Assembly: GCA_052174535.1 (NCBI GenBank)
Contig: JBQMRQ010000068.1
Location: 62,001-126,000, forward strand
DNA from: Arsenophonus sp052174535
Lineage (GTDB): Bacteria > Pseudomonadota > Gammaproteobacteria > Enterobacterales > Enterobacteriaceae
Length of the DNA: 64,000 nucleotides
Direction: 5' to 3'
This document shows positions 34,780-44,638 of the stretch, one piece after another. Under the pieces are notes generated by a model. The model did not search any database and was not told the origin of the DNA. It saw nothing but the letters and a program-made list of their open reading frames with translations. The position numbers were made by a program, and so were the translations under genes. Positions within the stretch are counted from its first letter, which is position 1, and each line of letters opens with the position of its first letter.

Positions 34780-35520
34780 AGCAATCATTCATTATGGTTA
34801 TATAACTAGTAACTTTGATTATATTAACAAAGGTTGATAGAAAATTCTTATATTGCATGAAGGTTTTTGCTATAGAGATTGCTATAAAAGAAAGGAAACG
34901 GTTATAGATCAAAGAGACTCTTTTTAGTCTCTGCTAATATAAAGCTACATCTCATTAGTTGCCTTAGTAATTAATCTTGTCGGGGGATCATCTCGATTCA
35001 TAGATTGAATTAATTTATTCTACTTTATCTTGTCCATATATTGGTAATAATAAAGATATTATCTGCTGAGAAGCGCTTTTTTATAGCGATATCATCATAA
35101 AATACTCTGATTGCAGAAAAATATTTAACAATCTTACTTAGAAGTCTACTAGTGAAACTACATTAGAAGATAAATGGTTTGGTTATTTGCGATTTATCTT
35201 AAATAGTTTTATTTTCTTAAAGTCATAAAATATATATGCATTAATTTGAAAATAACGTTTAGATGGGTTGCTGCTTTTTACTTCATCGCCAACAGTTATT
35301 ATAAATACCCAAGTAATATTTTTTAAATTAACGAAATATTTTTCCCTAAGTTCTTTAAAGAGAAGTGTTACATTCTAGATAGAAAAAGTATAAAAACGCG
35401 AGAGAAGGAGATAAAAGAAAAAAGGAATTACGATTTTAATTATCGAGATCAATAGAGTCCACGTGAGCGATCAGGTTCTTGAAAACTTTAATACAGAGTG
35501 TTTTAACTATTTTCTTAAGT
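34780..35520 (-). mobile_element. R2 repeat fragment replacing the recN N-terminus
   Basis: Inverted copy of R2. The minus strand shows ATTAAAGTTTTCAAGAACCT and the GTAAGATTGTTAAATATTTT(T) block, matching the copies at 27.1-27.4 and 42.5-42.9 kb. It then has the GACAAGATAAAGTAGAATAA and AACTAATGAGATGTAGCTTT blocks of the InsA-like part. The left end of the element is missing. Confidence 0.6.
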
Positions 35521-35531
35521 CGATTATAAAT

Positions 35532-35558
35532 AAAAAGTCCATCCTTTGTTTTGATGGA
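35532..35558 (-). terminator. terminator after nadK
   Basis: On the minus strand a TCCATC ... GATGGA stem with a 9-base loop is followed by CTTTTTATTT, 15 bases past the nadK stop. Typical intrinsic terminator. Confidence 0.7.
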
Positions 35559-35572
35559 GCAGTTATTAAAAA

Positions 35573-36472
35573 TTAAAAGGTTTTCTTTGACCACCCTAAT
35601 TTTGAATTTAATATATTGAAATAATTATAATTTTTTGGGTGAATGAGATTAAGTTTTTTATTACTTCGCTTGATTAAAATTTCATCACCATCTTGGATAG
35701 GTAAAATAATTTGGCTATCACAGCTGATTTCATAATTAATATTTTTTTGTCTAAATTTTAATTTGATACTACTATCACTGCTGATGACTAGCGGGCGCGA
35801 TGAAAGGGTATGAGGAAACATAGGGACTAGCGCGATGGCCTCAAGATTTGGGGTAAGTATCGGGCCACCTGCAGAGAGTGAATAAGCGGTTGAGCCAGTT
35901 GGAGTAGTAATAATTAGTCCATCAGAACGTTGAGAAAAGGCAAAGTGATCATCAATATATACTTCAAATTCAATTATATGAGCTACTTTTCCGGGATGTA
36001 AAATAACTTCATTAATTGCAGTACTAATGCGAGTTTTATGATTTTTTTTACTGATCTGAGTTTCTAGTAAGAAACGTTGTTCTTCATAAAAATGGCCAGC
36101 TAATACTTCAGTTAGTTGTTGCAGAGCATTATCTGGCAAAAGATCAGTTAAAAAACCAAGGTTACCGCGATTGATGCCAATAACTTTATTTTCATATCGT
36201 GATAGGACACGAGCAGCGCTGAGCATATTACCGTCACCACCAATAACGATAATTAAATCAGCTATTTTACTAATTTTTATTAGTCTACCGATGGTAGTAT
36301 TTTTTAATTTAAGCTGTTTGGCAATTTGTTGTTCAACAATAACTTTATATTTTTGCGCTCGAAGCCAATTATAAAGTTGTTTATGAGTTGCTAACGCTTC
36401 TGGATGTCGAGGATGACCAACAATGCCAATATATTTAAATGATATCTTTTTTTCTGATTTTCTGATCAGCAT
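35573..36472 (-). CDS. nadK: NAD kinase
   Basis: ATP-dependent phosphorylation of NAD to NADP. It has 299 residues against 292 in E. coli, with a slightly longer N-terminus (MLIRKSEKKISFKYIGIVGH). The catalytic GGDGN is at residues 78-82, followed by GINRGNLGFLTDL, STAINEVILHPGKVAHIIEF, and the second NAD-binding motif SDGLIITTPTGSTAYSLSAG. PMFPHTLSSRPLVI and the family C-terminus LGWSKKTF are also present. All active-site segments are kept. It is divergent from grpE, as in E. coli, with its own terminator. recN, which follows it in E. coli, is dead. Confidence 0.99.
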   Translation of the reverse strand: MLIRKSEKKISFKYIGIVGHPRHPEALATHKQLYNWLRAQKYKVIVEQQIAKQLKLKNTTIGRLIKISKIADLIIVIGGDGNMLSAARVLSRYENKVIGINRGNLGFLTDLLPDNALQQLTEVLAGHFYEEQRFLLETQISKKNHKTRISTAINEVILHPGKVAHIIEFEVYIDDHFAFSQRSDGLIITTPTGSTAYSLSAGGPILTPNLEAIALVPMFPHTLSSRPLVISSDSSIKLKFRQKNINYEISCDSQIILPIQDGDEILIKRSNKKLNLIHPKNYNYFNILNSKLGWSKKTF

Positions 36473-36505
36473 GGTTTATTTCCTCTTACAAGTTAACGTG
36501 TTTCT

Positions 36506-36534
36506 CTTGAATCTCAAACTTTGATCCCCATATT
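36506..36534 (+). promoter_or_regulatory. sigma-32-type heat-shock promoter of grpE
   Basis: CTTGAA, 14 bases, then CCCCATATT. This is an almost exact fit to the enterobacterial RpoH consensus (CTTGAA, 13-17, CCCCATNT). It ends about 46 bases before the grpE ATG. Confidence 0.82.
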
Positions 36535-36580
36535 AAGCTAAATAATCTGAATTAATGCTAAAAAGAATGCGGAGATACTC

Positions 36581-37189
36581 ATGAGTAATAAAGATCATAA
36601 AGTGTATGATGAGCATACTTCTAAACAAAAAGAATTAATAAAATCACAAAAAAATGAGGTAAAAGAACAAGTAATTGAGACTGAACAATCAGTAAGTTCT
36701 ACTGAAGAAATATTAATTGATCCACGTATCACTGAATTAGAACAGAAGTTGCTTGAATTTCAAAAACGTGAGCGTGAAACGCTACTACGTGCCAAAGCTG
36801 AAGTGGAAAATATTCGTCGCCGTACTGAACAAGATATTGAAAAAGCACATAAGTTTGCCCTGGAGCGATTTGCTAATGAATTGTTACCCGTTATTGATAA
36901 TTTGGAAAGAGCAATTGAAGTTATTGATCGGGAAAATACTGAATCGATATCAATACTTGAAGGGCTTGAACTAACTTTAAAATCTTTTTTAGCTACCGTT
37001 GGTAAATATGGTATTAAAGTGGTAGCGGATAAGAATGTTCCTTTTAATCCAGAACTGCATCAAGCTATGACAATGATCGATTCTCAAGAACATGAACCTA
37101 ATCAAGTTATTGATGTTATGCAGAAAGGTTATACTTTAAACGCTCGTTTACTACGCCCTGCGATGGTGATCGTGTCAAAAACAAAATAA
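36581..37189 (+). CDS. grpE: GrpE, nucleotide exchange factor of DnaK
   Basis: Co-chaperone that releases ADP from DnaK. It has 202 residues (E. coli 197). The N-terminal 45 residues are charged and variable. A long coiled-coil helix follows (about 50-135, with LRAKAEVENIRRRTEQDIEK and FALERFANELLPVIDNLERA). The C-terminal beta domain has VPFNPELHQAM, V.QKGYTLNARLLRPAMVIV. Complete and unbroken. A ribosome-binding GGAG lies about 9 bases upstream of the ATG. The heat-shock promoter before it is preserved, and a hairpin terminator follows. Confidence 0.99.
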   Translation: MSNKDHKVYDEHTSKQKELIKSQKNEVKEQVIETEQSVSSTEEILIDPRITELEQKLLEFQKRERETLLRAKAEVENIRRRTEQDIEKAHKFALERFANELLPVIDNLERAIEVIDRENTESISILEGLELTLKSFLATVGKYGIKVVADKNVPFNPELHQAMTMIDSQEHEPNQVIDVMQKGYTLNARLLRPAMVIVSKTK

Positions 37190-37196
37190 ATTGAAA

Positions 37197-37218
37197 TACC
37201 ACCATTTTAATGGTGGTA
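37197..37218. terminator. bidirectional terminator between grpE and ung
   Basis: Perfect inverted repeat TACCACCATT/AATGGTGGTA. It lies between the convergent stop codons of grpE and ung. U-tracts on both sides are weak (AAAATTT), so efficiency is uncertain. Confidence 0.75.
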
Positions 37219-37230
37219 AAATTTAAATTA

Positions 37231-37911
37231 TTATTTTGGGATGATCGGCACCCAATTAATGGGCCTTAACCCTTGTTTTATGAGTATATCATTTGTTTTA
37301 GAAAAATGTCGGCAACCAAAGAAACCTCTATGCGCTGAAAGCGGGGAAGGATGAGGTGCTTTAAGAACTAAATGTTTTTGATTATCGATAAATTTGCCTT
37401 TTTTCTGCGCATGTGATCCCCATAATAAAAAAACAACGCCAACACAATATTGATTAATTACTGCAATAACCTTATCTGTAAATGTTTCCCAACCAAGATG
37501 CATATGTGAATGTGCCTTGCCTTGTTCAACAGTTAAAACTGTATTCAATAAAAATACCCCTTGCTGCCCCCAACTGGCAAGATAACCATGATCGGGATAT
37601 TGGAAATCAGTGATATCTTTTGATAGCTCTTTATAAATATTAACCAAAGAAGGAGGTGCAGAAATTCTTGGGCGAACTGAAAAAGAGAGTCCATGAGCTT
37701 GATTAGGACCATGGTAAGGGTCTTGTCCTAGGATAACAACTTTTATTTCACTCAGTTCAGTATAACGGAAAGCATTAAAAACATCTTTTTGTGGTGGATA
37801 GATTATTGTACCTTGTTGGCGTTCTCTGTCAACATAATCCAGAGTATTACGGAAGTAATTTTGTTCTTTTTCTAGACCAATGATATCGTGCCACCTTGGT
37901 AAAAAGGGCAT
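37231..37911 (-). CDS. ung: uracil-DNA glycosylase
   Basis: Base-excision enzyme removing uracil from DNA. It has 226 residues (E. coli 229). The catalytic water-activating motif GQDPYHG is at 62-68 (Asp64). Also present are VFNAFRYTEL, FSVRPRISAPPSLVNIYKEL, LLNTVLTVEQGKAHSH and LGWETFTDKVI, VFLLWGSHAQKKG, and the leucine loop HPSPLSAHRGFFG. All catalytic residues are there. One of few DNA-repair genes kept here while recN and recR are lost; it is convergent with grpE. Confidence 0.99.
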   Translation of the reverse strand: MPFLPRWHDIIGLEKEQNYFRNTLDYVDRERQQGTIIYPPQKDVFNAFRYTELSEIKVVILGQDPYHGPNQAHGLSFSVRPRISAPPSLVNIYKELSKDITDFQYPDHGYLASWGQQGVFLLNTVLTVEQGKAHSHMHLGWETFTDKVIAVINQYCVGVVFLLWGSHAQKKGKFIDNQKHLVLKAPHPSPLSAHRGFFGCRHFSKTNDILIKQGLRPINWVPIIPK

Positions 37912-38419
37912 AACTATTCCTTTAGGTTTTGATTAATATCATATTTAACATAATATCTACGTTATGTAAGATAAAGTTTAAAAACAAAAATTAATTGTTT
38001 TTCATTACACATTTTCATATTAAAAATATTAGCTAATAATTCTTATTTATTAAAAAATAAATTGATTTAAGATCATAATCTATTAATTTTAATATTAAAA
38101 ATATCTTAAAATTATTGATTCATATTAATGAATTTCTGATATTTAATTATTATTTAGTTTTAAACGTAACATACCATGATGTGAGCTAAGCAGCTATCTA
38201 TGGTTTCAAGGGTATTCATAATCTGAATACTGCTTTTACACTCTCTAATATATTAATTTTTTAGAAATTCATATAGAGATACCTCGGAATGAACTTCCTA
38301 AATAGCGTAAATCAGCTAAATTAAAAAGATAAAATATAACTTCACCTATTATTTATACCTACCTATTCATCTGAAGCGATTTATGATATCTTCCTGAAAT
38401 AATTTAAGGCAAACTCGAA
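37912..38419. other. about 500 bp with no recognisable gene
   Basis: Very A+T-rich stretch upstream of ung, in the place where grcA (yfiD) stands in E. coli. No grcA-like segment can be read on either strand. Confidence 0.5.
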
Positions 38420-39560
38420 TAAATTTATGATAGTCTAAAAAGAGATCAAGCCAATGATGCTGGATACAACTGCATTGATGGGTAATGATGAAAGCATTCT
38501 TATAAATGAATTAATCATATATAGGAAACTAAGGATAATCCATGCCTCATTCAATTACTGGAATAAACACAAAAAATAACTGGCCCGATAGACTTGACAA
38601 ACGCGGACATGAGAACGATTTTTATCTCTCTGGCAAGAGAACCCAAAGAGAGTAATTTATCCAGACATATATCTCCAACTAAACTGTTTTTCACCATTGG
38701 ATGAAATCTAAAATAACTTTTCTGAAAATACGATAAAAGTGTCAACTTGGCACAAATCCTATTTATAGAGTGAATGTTTATCTGCCTTATTTGTATAATA
38801 AGATGTTCGGACGACTACTGTTATGATTATCCTGAATGGATTCCATTCAGTCATTTTCTGCTGAAGTTATAAATTAAAAGCCTGAATCTCATCTAGCGTC
38901 AAAGTTACCGAGCAGTAAATTAGCACAATAAATTTATATTTACCTAACTGTAACTGCCAACACATTACTTTCACTATCCCCATCTTCTTTTAATTTTTCA
39001 GCACTAACTGACTTATGCGACTCAATGCTCTATTTCGAGCTTCCACCTGAACTTATGCTGCATTAAGCATGCAAACAAGATATCGAAATTGGCATCATCT
39101 GCGCCTTAGATACTTATGTAAACAATTTAATTAATATCTCTAGATGTTCATGTCTCTGTCACCTGCCTAGCGGTCTGGATATTAAATTATTCTGTATTGG
39201 CGTGATCTGTTTTTTAAAAAAACCGGTCGAAAAAATCTGGCAAGACGTTGTCATCCGGCTTCCACGTTACAATTATGACTTGATAAATCCCACTGTCTTC
39301 CGGTTCTTGTGTACATATCCCCATAGAAATCAGTAGAACCGCACATTCTGAAAGCAGAAGTAGGGAAGGTTACTGAAGAAAGTGCACTTCGTTAAAAGTA
39401 TAAAAAGAGCATGGCAGCGTGAGATACCTCTAGCGCCACCTTAAAGGCTCACTGATATCTACCAAAACTTCGGCATTATCGAGAAAAGGAAGGTTATACA
39501 TAATTATTATAATAGCGAACTAAGCAGTTACCGACAGCAAATCTTGATACAGAAAGAGAT
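38420..39560 (-). repeat. R3 repeat, inverted copy (unidentified element)
   Basis: On the minus strand this matches the block at 48.2-49.1 kb in the same order. Shared pieces are GTGCACTTTCTTCAGTAAC, a CTTTC(A/T)G..TG(C/T)GG run, (A/C)TGGGATTTAT, ATAATTGTAACG, GAAGATGGG.ATAGTGAAAGTA and CAAGTTGACACTTT. A 64-residue frame (38,551-38,745) holds FHPMVKNSLVGD, which lines up with a decayed version near 48,930. I do not recognise the encoded protein. It may be a transposon or phage-derived unit. Confidence 0.6.
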
Positions 39561-39585
39561 GATCGAGCTCTATATTTAGGCATAT

Positions 39586-39960
39586 TACAGCTAAGCATTT
39601 TATTATTTAGTTTTACTAGAGATTTTCCAGTACGATTGTGTTACATGATTTTTTAAATCGAGAATTTTGCAATGTTATCGTTGTATAACTCTAATAAATA
39701 TTCCAGCAGGTTAACATATTCACTGTAACAATATGGACAAGATGAAATGGGGTGAATTATTTTAATACATAGATTAACATCATTCAACAGATTATTATCA
39801 AGCTAAATAATGAAATACATATTAATATTAGCATGGAGTGAGAAAAAAGTTTCTTTGATTGTACGGTTCCTTGCTTTTTCATTGTAAGCACTATAGCGAA
39901 AATCCTTCATATTATATAAAGAATTTCTATCAACAATTTTTACCAAAATACATAACCTGA
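39586..39960 (+). mobile_element. R2 repeat fragment
   Basis: Right part of R2. The TTTAGTTTTACTAGAGATTTT start and the AATTTTGCAATGTTATCGTT, TTAACATATTCACTGTAACA and ATATGGACAAGATGAAATGG blocks match the other copies. Its end AAAATCCTTCATATTATATA is shared with the copies at 6.9 and 34.85 kb. Confidence 0.6.
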
Positions 39961-39984
39961 AATATTTATTAGTTCTTATCAGTT

Positions 39985-41300
39985 TTCTTTACTGATGATT
40001 TTTGACGTTTAGCAATATTTTAATGTCGCGATGGCGTCCTTTAATTTTTTTCTTTTTTTGTTTATTATTTTTTCTTTTCTTACCGTTTTAACTGAATTTT
40101 TTAATGGCTTTGGTTTACGTAGTAAACTTTTAGCCGATGTTTTAGTGATTGGTCGAGGGATATCTATAAGGCATATTTTTAATGGTTCTTTAAGATAACG
40201 GTTAATTTTATCTAAAATTAGTTGATTATGAGCTTCGACTAAACTAATTCCAATCCCTTTTTGCCTACTGCGTGCGTTTCACCAATACGGTGCAGATAAA
40301 CATAAACAGTATGTGGTAAATTGAAATTGAATACATAACTAATATCGTCAATATCGAGGTCACGTGAGGGAAAAATCAGTTACAACAAATACGTTTATTT
40401 CCCACTATTTAGACATTTAACAGCTTCAGCTCGTTTTATCTGAACTATTACTCCTTCAAGTAACTAGCTTTTTATTTTATCTTCCTGCAACTATTGAACC
40501 AACTACTTATACGCTCTTTTGCGTTTACGGATAAAAATAATAGATTTAATAATATTCAATTGCTTTAATAGATTACAAAGTAATGCAGTTTTATATTCAA
40601 GATTATCATTGCGATAATCGTATTATTAATTTTTTTGTTCACGCCTTGAAGGATTAGCATTAATTTAATAAGGATTATTCAGTAATCGATTAGCAAAATC
40701 GTGAATAACACCATTTTCTAATGTTGTTGAAATAGTATAGTTTGTTTATGTCAGCGTGTTTCTCTCTTCTAACAATAGTTTTAATGTTATTAATAAATTC
40801 TATATCAAGCATTCAATCAATTTCATCTAAAATCAATATCTTAATTTATCCGACGATAAAATTTTTTATTTAATATGCTGTAGTAAACCCCTGTGGTTGC
40901 GACGATGATATCTTGGTTTTCACTAAAAATTTCAGCGTGGTTAATATAGGATGTTCTATCATTGATATTTATCATCTCATATAAAGATGGGTATATTTAA
41001 CTAATTCTTTTACTTACTTAGCTATTTGAATTGCCAGCTCTCGAGTTGACGCTAGAATAAGAATACGTGCTTGTCTAGATCGTTTACGTAAAAAATTAAA
41101 TAAATGTTGGATTACCGTCAATAAGTAAACAACAGTTTTACCTATATCTTGTAGGTGATTAAGCTAAAATATCACGTCCTTCTATAGGAGCAGGGATAGT
41201 TGCAAGTTGAATAGTTGTATGGCGTTCATAGCCTTCCCTCATTCAGCGCATTGAGAAGACTTTAGTTTAACTCAAGTTCAGAAAATATAGTTTTAATCAT
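39985..41300 (-). pseudogene. srmB: srmB pseudogene (DEAD-box RNA helicase)
   Basis: Relic of the ribosome-assembly helicase SrmB. The minus-strand start at 41300 gives MIKTIFSELELN..LLNALNE (for MTVTTFSELELDESLLEAL). The C-terminal half is well kept: SRDLDIDDISYVFNFNLPHT, VYVYLHRIGETHAVGKKGIG, ISLVEAHNQLILDKINRYL, KEPLKICLIDIPRP and a lysine-rich tail ending near 39,985. The R in HRIGRTAR is changed and the motif I-III region is full of stops. In E. coli srmB is close to ung, as here. Confidence 0.92.
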
Positions 41301-42185
41301 TGTATGCCATTACTTAGGCAATGAATTATATGTCGCATCCAAAAAGATAGTATAGTTTTTTGAATAATTTAGGTTTAACTTTGAACTAATCTTTAATAGA
41401 CTGCAATGGAGTATTGCTACCCAATACTAATTGGGTAGCTCCTGATTGTACAGGTAAATAATCGACGCAAAGTGATCTCAAGCTTTTTACTAGAATTAAA
41501 ATGATAGATTTCAGTCCAGATCTTCCTATGTGCCAATTAAATAGATCGACCATTTCATTTGCTTGAGTATGAATAAGAGAGCTAAAATCGATGTTCTATA
41601 CTAATCTCTGTATACAAATAAATAAATTCCCATTTTTTAGTGAATAAACATTTTTCAGAACAAAATGGAGTCTATAAGTTCTTTGCTATTCTATAAGTAT
41701 CTGATGGATAGGCATAGACATGCTTGGTTAAGATCTTCTAAAAAGCATTGAGCATCTAACGTAATCTTAGACTTTTAAAAGCATACAAAAACTCATCAAG
41801 GGGCGCGATCTTATAGATATAAAAAGATAACATCATGAAGTTTTATTTAGCATTTGCAGAAAATATTTTACACTACGCATAGTTAAGCAGACACGTAACT
41901 TTTAAACGCTTTATTCTTCAGATTTTATGGTTTCCCCTGCCTCATTTTACATAAATTCTTTTTCCAGAACTACATAAACAGCGATCTAACTAGATCAAAA
42001 TACTACAAGGTTTAAAACTTTATGTATAACTGTCGCTAAATCGTTAAGAAAGAGAAAATATTTTTCTCAGGGAAAAAACTGCGACTTCTTGAACAAACGA
42101 TAGCGTCATCGATAAATAATAGGGAAAATAGCTATGATTATCGGTGGCACCTTTTAGCAAAGGTTGTTACTTTATTTGCGGAGGA
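41301..42185. other. about 880 bp without a firm gene call
   Basis: This lies upstream of and divergent from srmB, where trmN6 (yfiC) stands in E. coli. A plus-strand reading near 41,360-41,540 has weak hints of it, but no motif such as NPPYF can be read. I leave it unassigned. Confidence 0.4.
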
Positions 42186-42907
42186 ATTTATAACTACATC
42201 TATATTTCAATTTTTAATTATTCTGGTTTCAAACAATCTTCTCCAGGGTAGATAATTTAGTAAATAAACAACCCTATACCATGAATCACTTACTACTTAG
42301 CTATTCTTTTAATTGACTGTGATATGACTGCTCATATTTTGAATATAAAATTCTTTATAAATAACTTTCTGATTATCTAATATTATTAGTGGATAGTAAC
42401 TAATTTTATACTTTTCATCAAAGGCTTCATATCATTTAGATCCATCCGAATTAAAGATGAACTCTTTATTGATAATCGATAATGAAATCAACAAAACAGC
42501 TAATACTATGAATTAAGCTCTACAAGAATCTCATCATTCAGATAACCATGTTATGATTTCTGGCGATTAAGTTCAGAATTCATTCTTTCTTTTATCTCCT
42601 CCTCTCCTGTGTTTTATACCTTTTCTATATAGCATAGAACGATCCTATTTAAGGATCAGAGAAAATATTTTATTTATTTTAATAATACTACTTAGCTATT
42701 TATGTTCTCTATCAGCGTTTAAGTAAAAAAGAGTAGTCCTATCTAAACGTTGTTTTTAAATTGATAGTTGTTTATTTTATTGATTCCCGTAAAGTCAATT
42801 TATTCAACATACATCGCAGATAACTAAAGCATTTACCATTGTGATATAGCTTCATCAAATAACTTTTAGTAAAATTGTTAAATATTTTCCTGCAATAAAG
42901 AATTTTA
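42186..42907 (+). mobile_element. R2 repeat, left part, cut by IS copy 5
   Basis: Parallels 26,748-27,450. Shared runs include ATAATTTAGTAAATAAAC, GATAATCGATAA, TCTGGCGATTAAGTTCAGAA, AATAATACTACTTAGC, CGCAGATAACTAAAGCATTT and GTAAAATTGTTAAATATTTT. It stops where IS copy 5 begins, so the IS inserted into or recombined with R2. Confidence 0.6.
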
Positions 42908-44452
42908 GAGTTATCCTAATTTCTAGCTTATAGATTTCGAGGATGATGACAAATATTGCTAATTAATTTTATAAATGATTTCAATAATAGAGAAATCATA
43001 TGTCATGTAAAGTTTACACTACTGTGACCTATTTAGAAAGCTAAATATTACATCTGATCTCTTGCATGAACTCATATATAATCTTAACAGTTAATTGACA
43101 GAAATCGCTGTTGAAATGAAGCTCGAAACTATGTTAGGATAACGTCCTAAATTCTGCCTTGTTAGCAGACATCAACCAGTCATCCGTAACTTGTTATTTG
43201 CAACAGAAAACTATATAAATTGGTATTAGTGATATTGAGATTAAAGTACCTAAAATTAGGAATCATAGATGTAGCTGTTAAGGGGGTAAGCTTAAAGCTA
43301 TTCTGTACCAAGATGCTGAACACCGCTCTATCGATTGGCGTTATGCCGTCGATCGTAAAACGATTATTTTCCACCGCAAATGATACAAGACTGGTAATGG
43401 GCGATGTTGAGATTAAAGTGCTTAAGATAATAAGATCACAGCGGCAACGAAATATGTTTACAGATGGTTGTTACCACTTTATTTGAATTGTATAAAAACC
43501 TCAAAAAGACTACATGTTTATATCTGCGATGGAGGGTATTATCTACTGGTAATTTGACGAAGCCATAAGAGCTCTTATTACTGCAAGAACATATCCGATC
43601 CTACTTTAAGATCATCAGTAGACTGAAAGAGCAATGGCTTAAAGAGTATTGGCAACGGTAGGCTGCATGATTTAGCTATACACGCTATGTTTATTTATTG
43701 GCTTAAGGGCATATGTCATTCTGTTAGGAAAGCTGCCCCATTTACCTTCTGCTTCATTATTGAAATTATTGCATGAAGGTAAAGAGCTCATTTCAATCAA
43801 AGATTGTTATCTAGAGTCAGAAGCACACTAGGTCAAACTTTTCAATAGTTAGTTAGCGCGTTTATTAACCGTATTTCAGGCTTACTATGGGTAGATAGTA
43901 CTCTTAGTTTTTAGAATGGTATACAAAGATATTTTCAAACATATGATGCTAATGTTATTGGGTATATAAAATAGTTCATGTGCTGCTTTTACTCCCTAAA
44001 AGCACGTAACTAAAAGTTAAAATTGAGCTGTATAAAGCTTTAGGTAGCAAAGAACCGCGATTCTTCTGATAAAGCTCTTGATATTTTTTACAAGGTTTTT
44101 GCGTATCCTGTAGCGATGAAAAGTTGAAGAAAGAACAAGAAGAATGACTGACATTCTATGCCTTACTATCACCGCAATAGTCGTCATCATAAGAAGGACG
44201 AATTTAATTGAATCAGGTTTTTAGATAGTAAGGCTATAAAGCTGCCTACGAAAATTGTACTTTAAGAATAACAATTCTTTCAATGATATTTAAGCGAGTA
44301 CAGTCTACTTAAAAAGCTGCGGAACCGGCTAAAGGGATTTGACCTGTTGACTCTTATGGTAAATAATATCTAATTTAAAATTGAAGAATAGATTCACAAA
44401 GCATTAGAGTGGAATGTAGCTTTATCACCACGCAGCAAATTTGCTAATAACT
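42908..44452 (+). mobile_element. IS256-type element, copy 5, with internal duplication
   Basis: The left end is GAGTTATCCTAATTTCTAGC; the right end is AAATTTGCTAATAACTT, an A-for-G variant in the last repeat shared only with copy 9. At about 1.55 kb it is longer than its relatives. The segment around GATATTGAGATTAAAGTACC (about 43,230) is repeated as GATGTTGAGATTAAAGTGCT (about 43,402), along with flanking ATGCTGAACACCG/TTACCAC-type sequence. The element lies directly upstream of intact adk. Confidence 0.75.
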
Positions 44453-44558
44453 TTAAATTTATTTAATTGATCGAGTTTATTAATAAAAACTATCTTTTAA
44501 CTATTCAAGACGTGGTTTTAACAAAAATAATTTTATTATTTAATGGTTATCTATTTTC

Positions 44559-44586
44559 TTGAGATATGGGTATATCTAATTATAAG
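44559..44586 (+). promoter_or_regulatory. putative sigma-70 promoter of adk
   Basis: TTGAGA, 16 bases, TATAAG, lying 52 bases before the adk ATG. The same boxes remain in front of the dead adk copy at 54.2-54.3 kb (TTGAGA..TTATAAGATG). So the promoter lies inside the duplicated block rather than in the IS. Confidence 0.5.
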
Positions 44587-44638
44587 ATAACTTTTCTTTC
44601 AAATTATAAAAAATAAAATAGCAAGAAGGATTTACGTA

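Noticed and set aside
34703..34912. 69-residue minus-strand frame near recN
   Set aside because: Spans the junction of R2 and recN relics; its end (RFICFINYTSVSF) overlaps the recN stretch before LRELE. Chimeric chance frame.
38551..38745. 64-residue minus-strand frame
   Set aside because: Part of the R3 repeat; the corresponding stretch at 48.9 kb is broken, so there is no evidence of a maintained gene. Kept only as part of R3.
41301..42185. Possible trmN6 (yfiC) pseudogene divergent from srmB
   Set aside because: Synteny predicts it, but I could not read any catalytic motif (NPPYF) or a run of matching residues.
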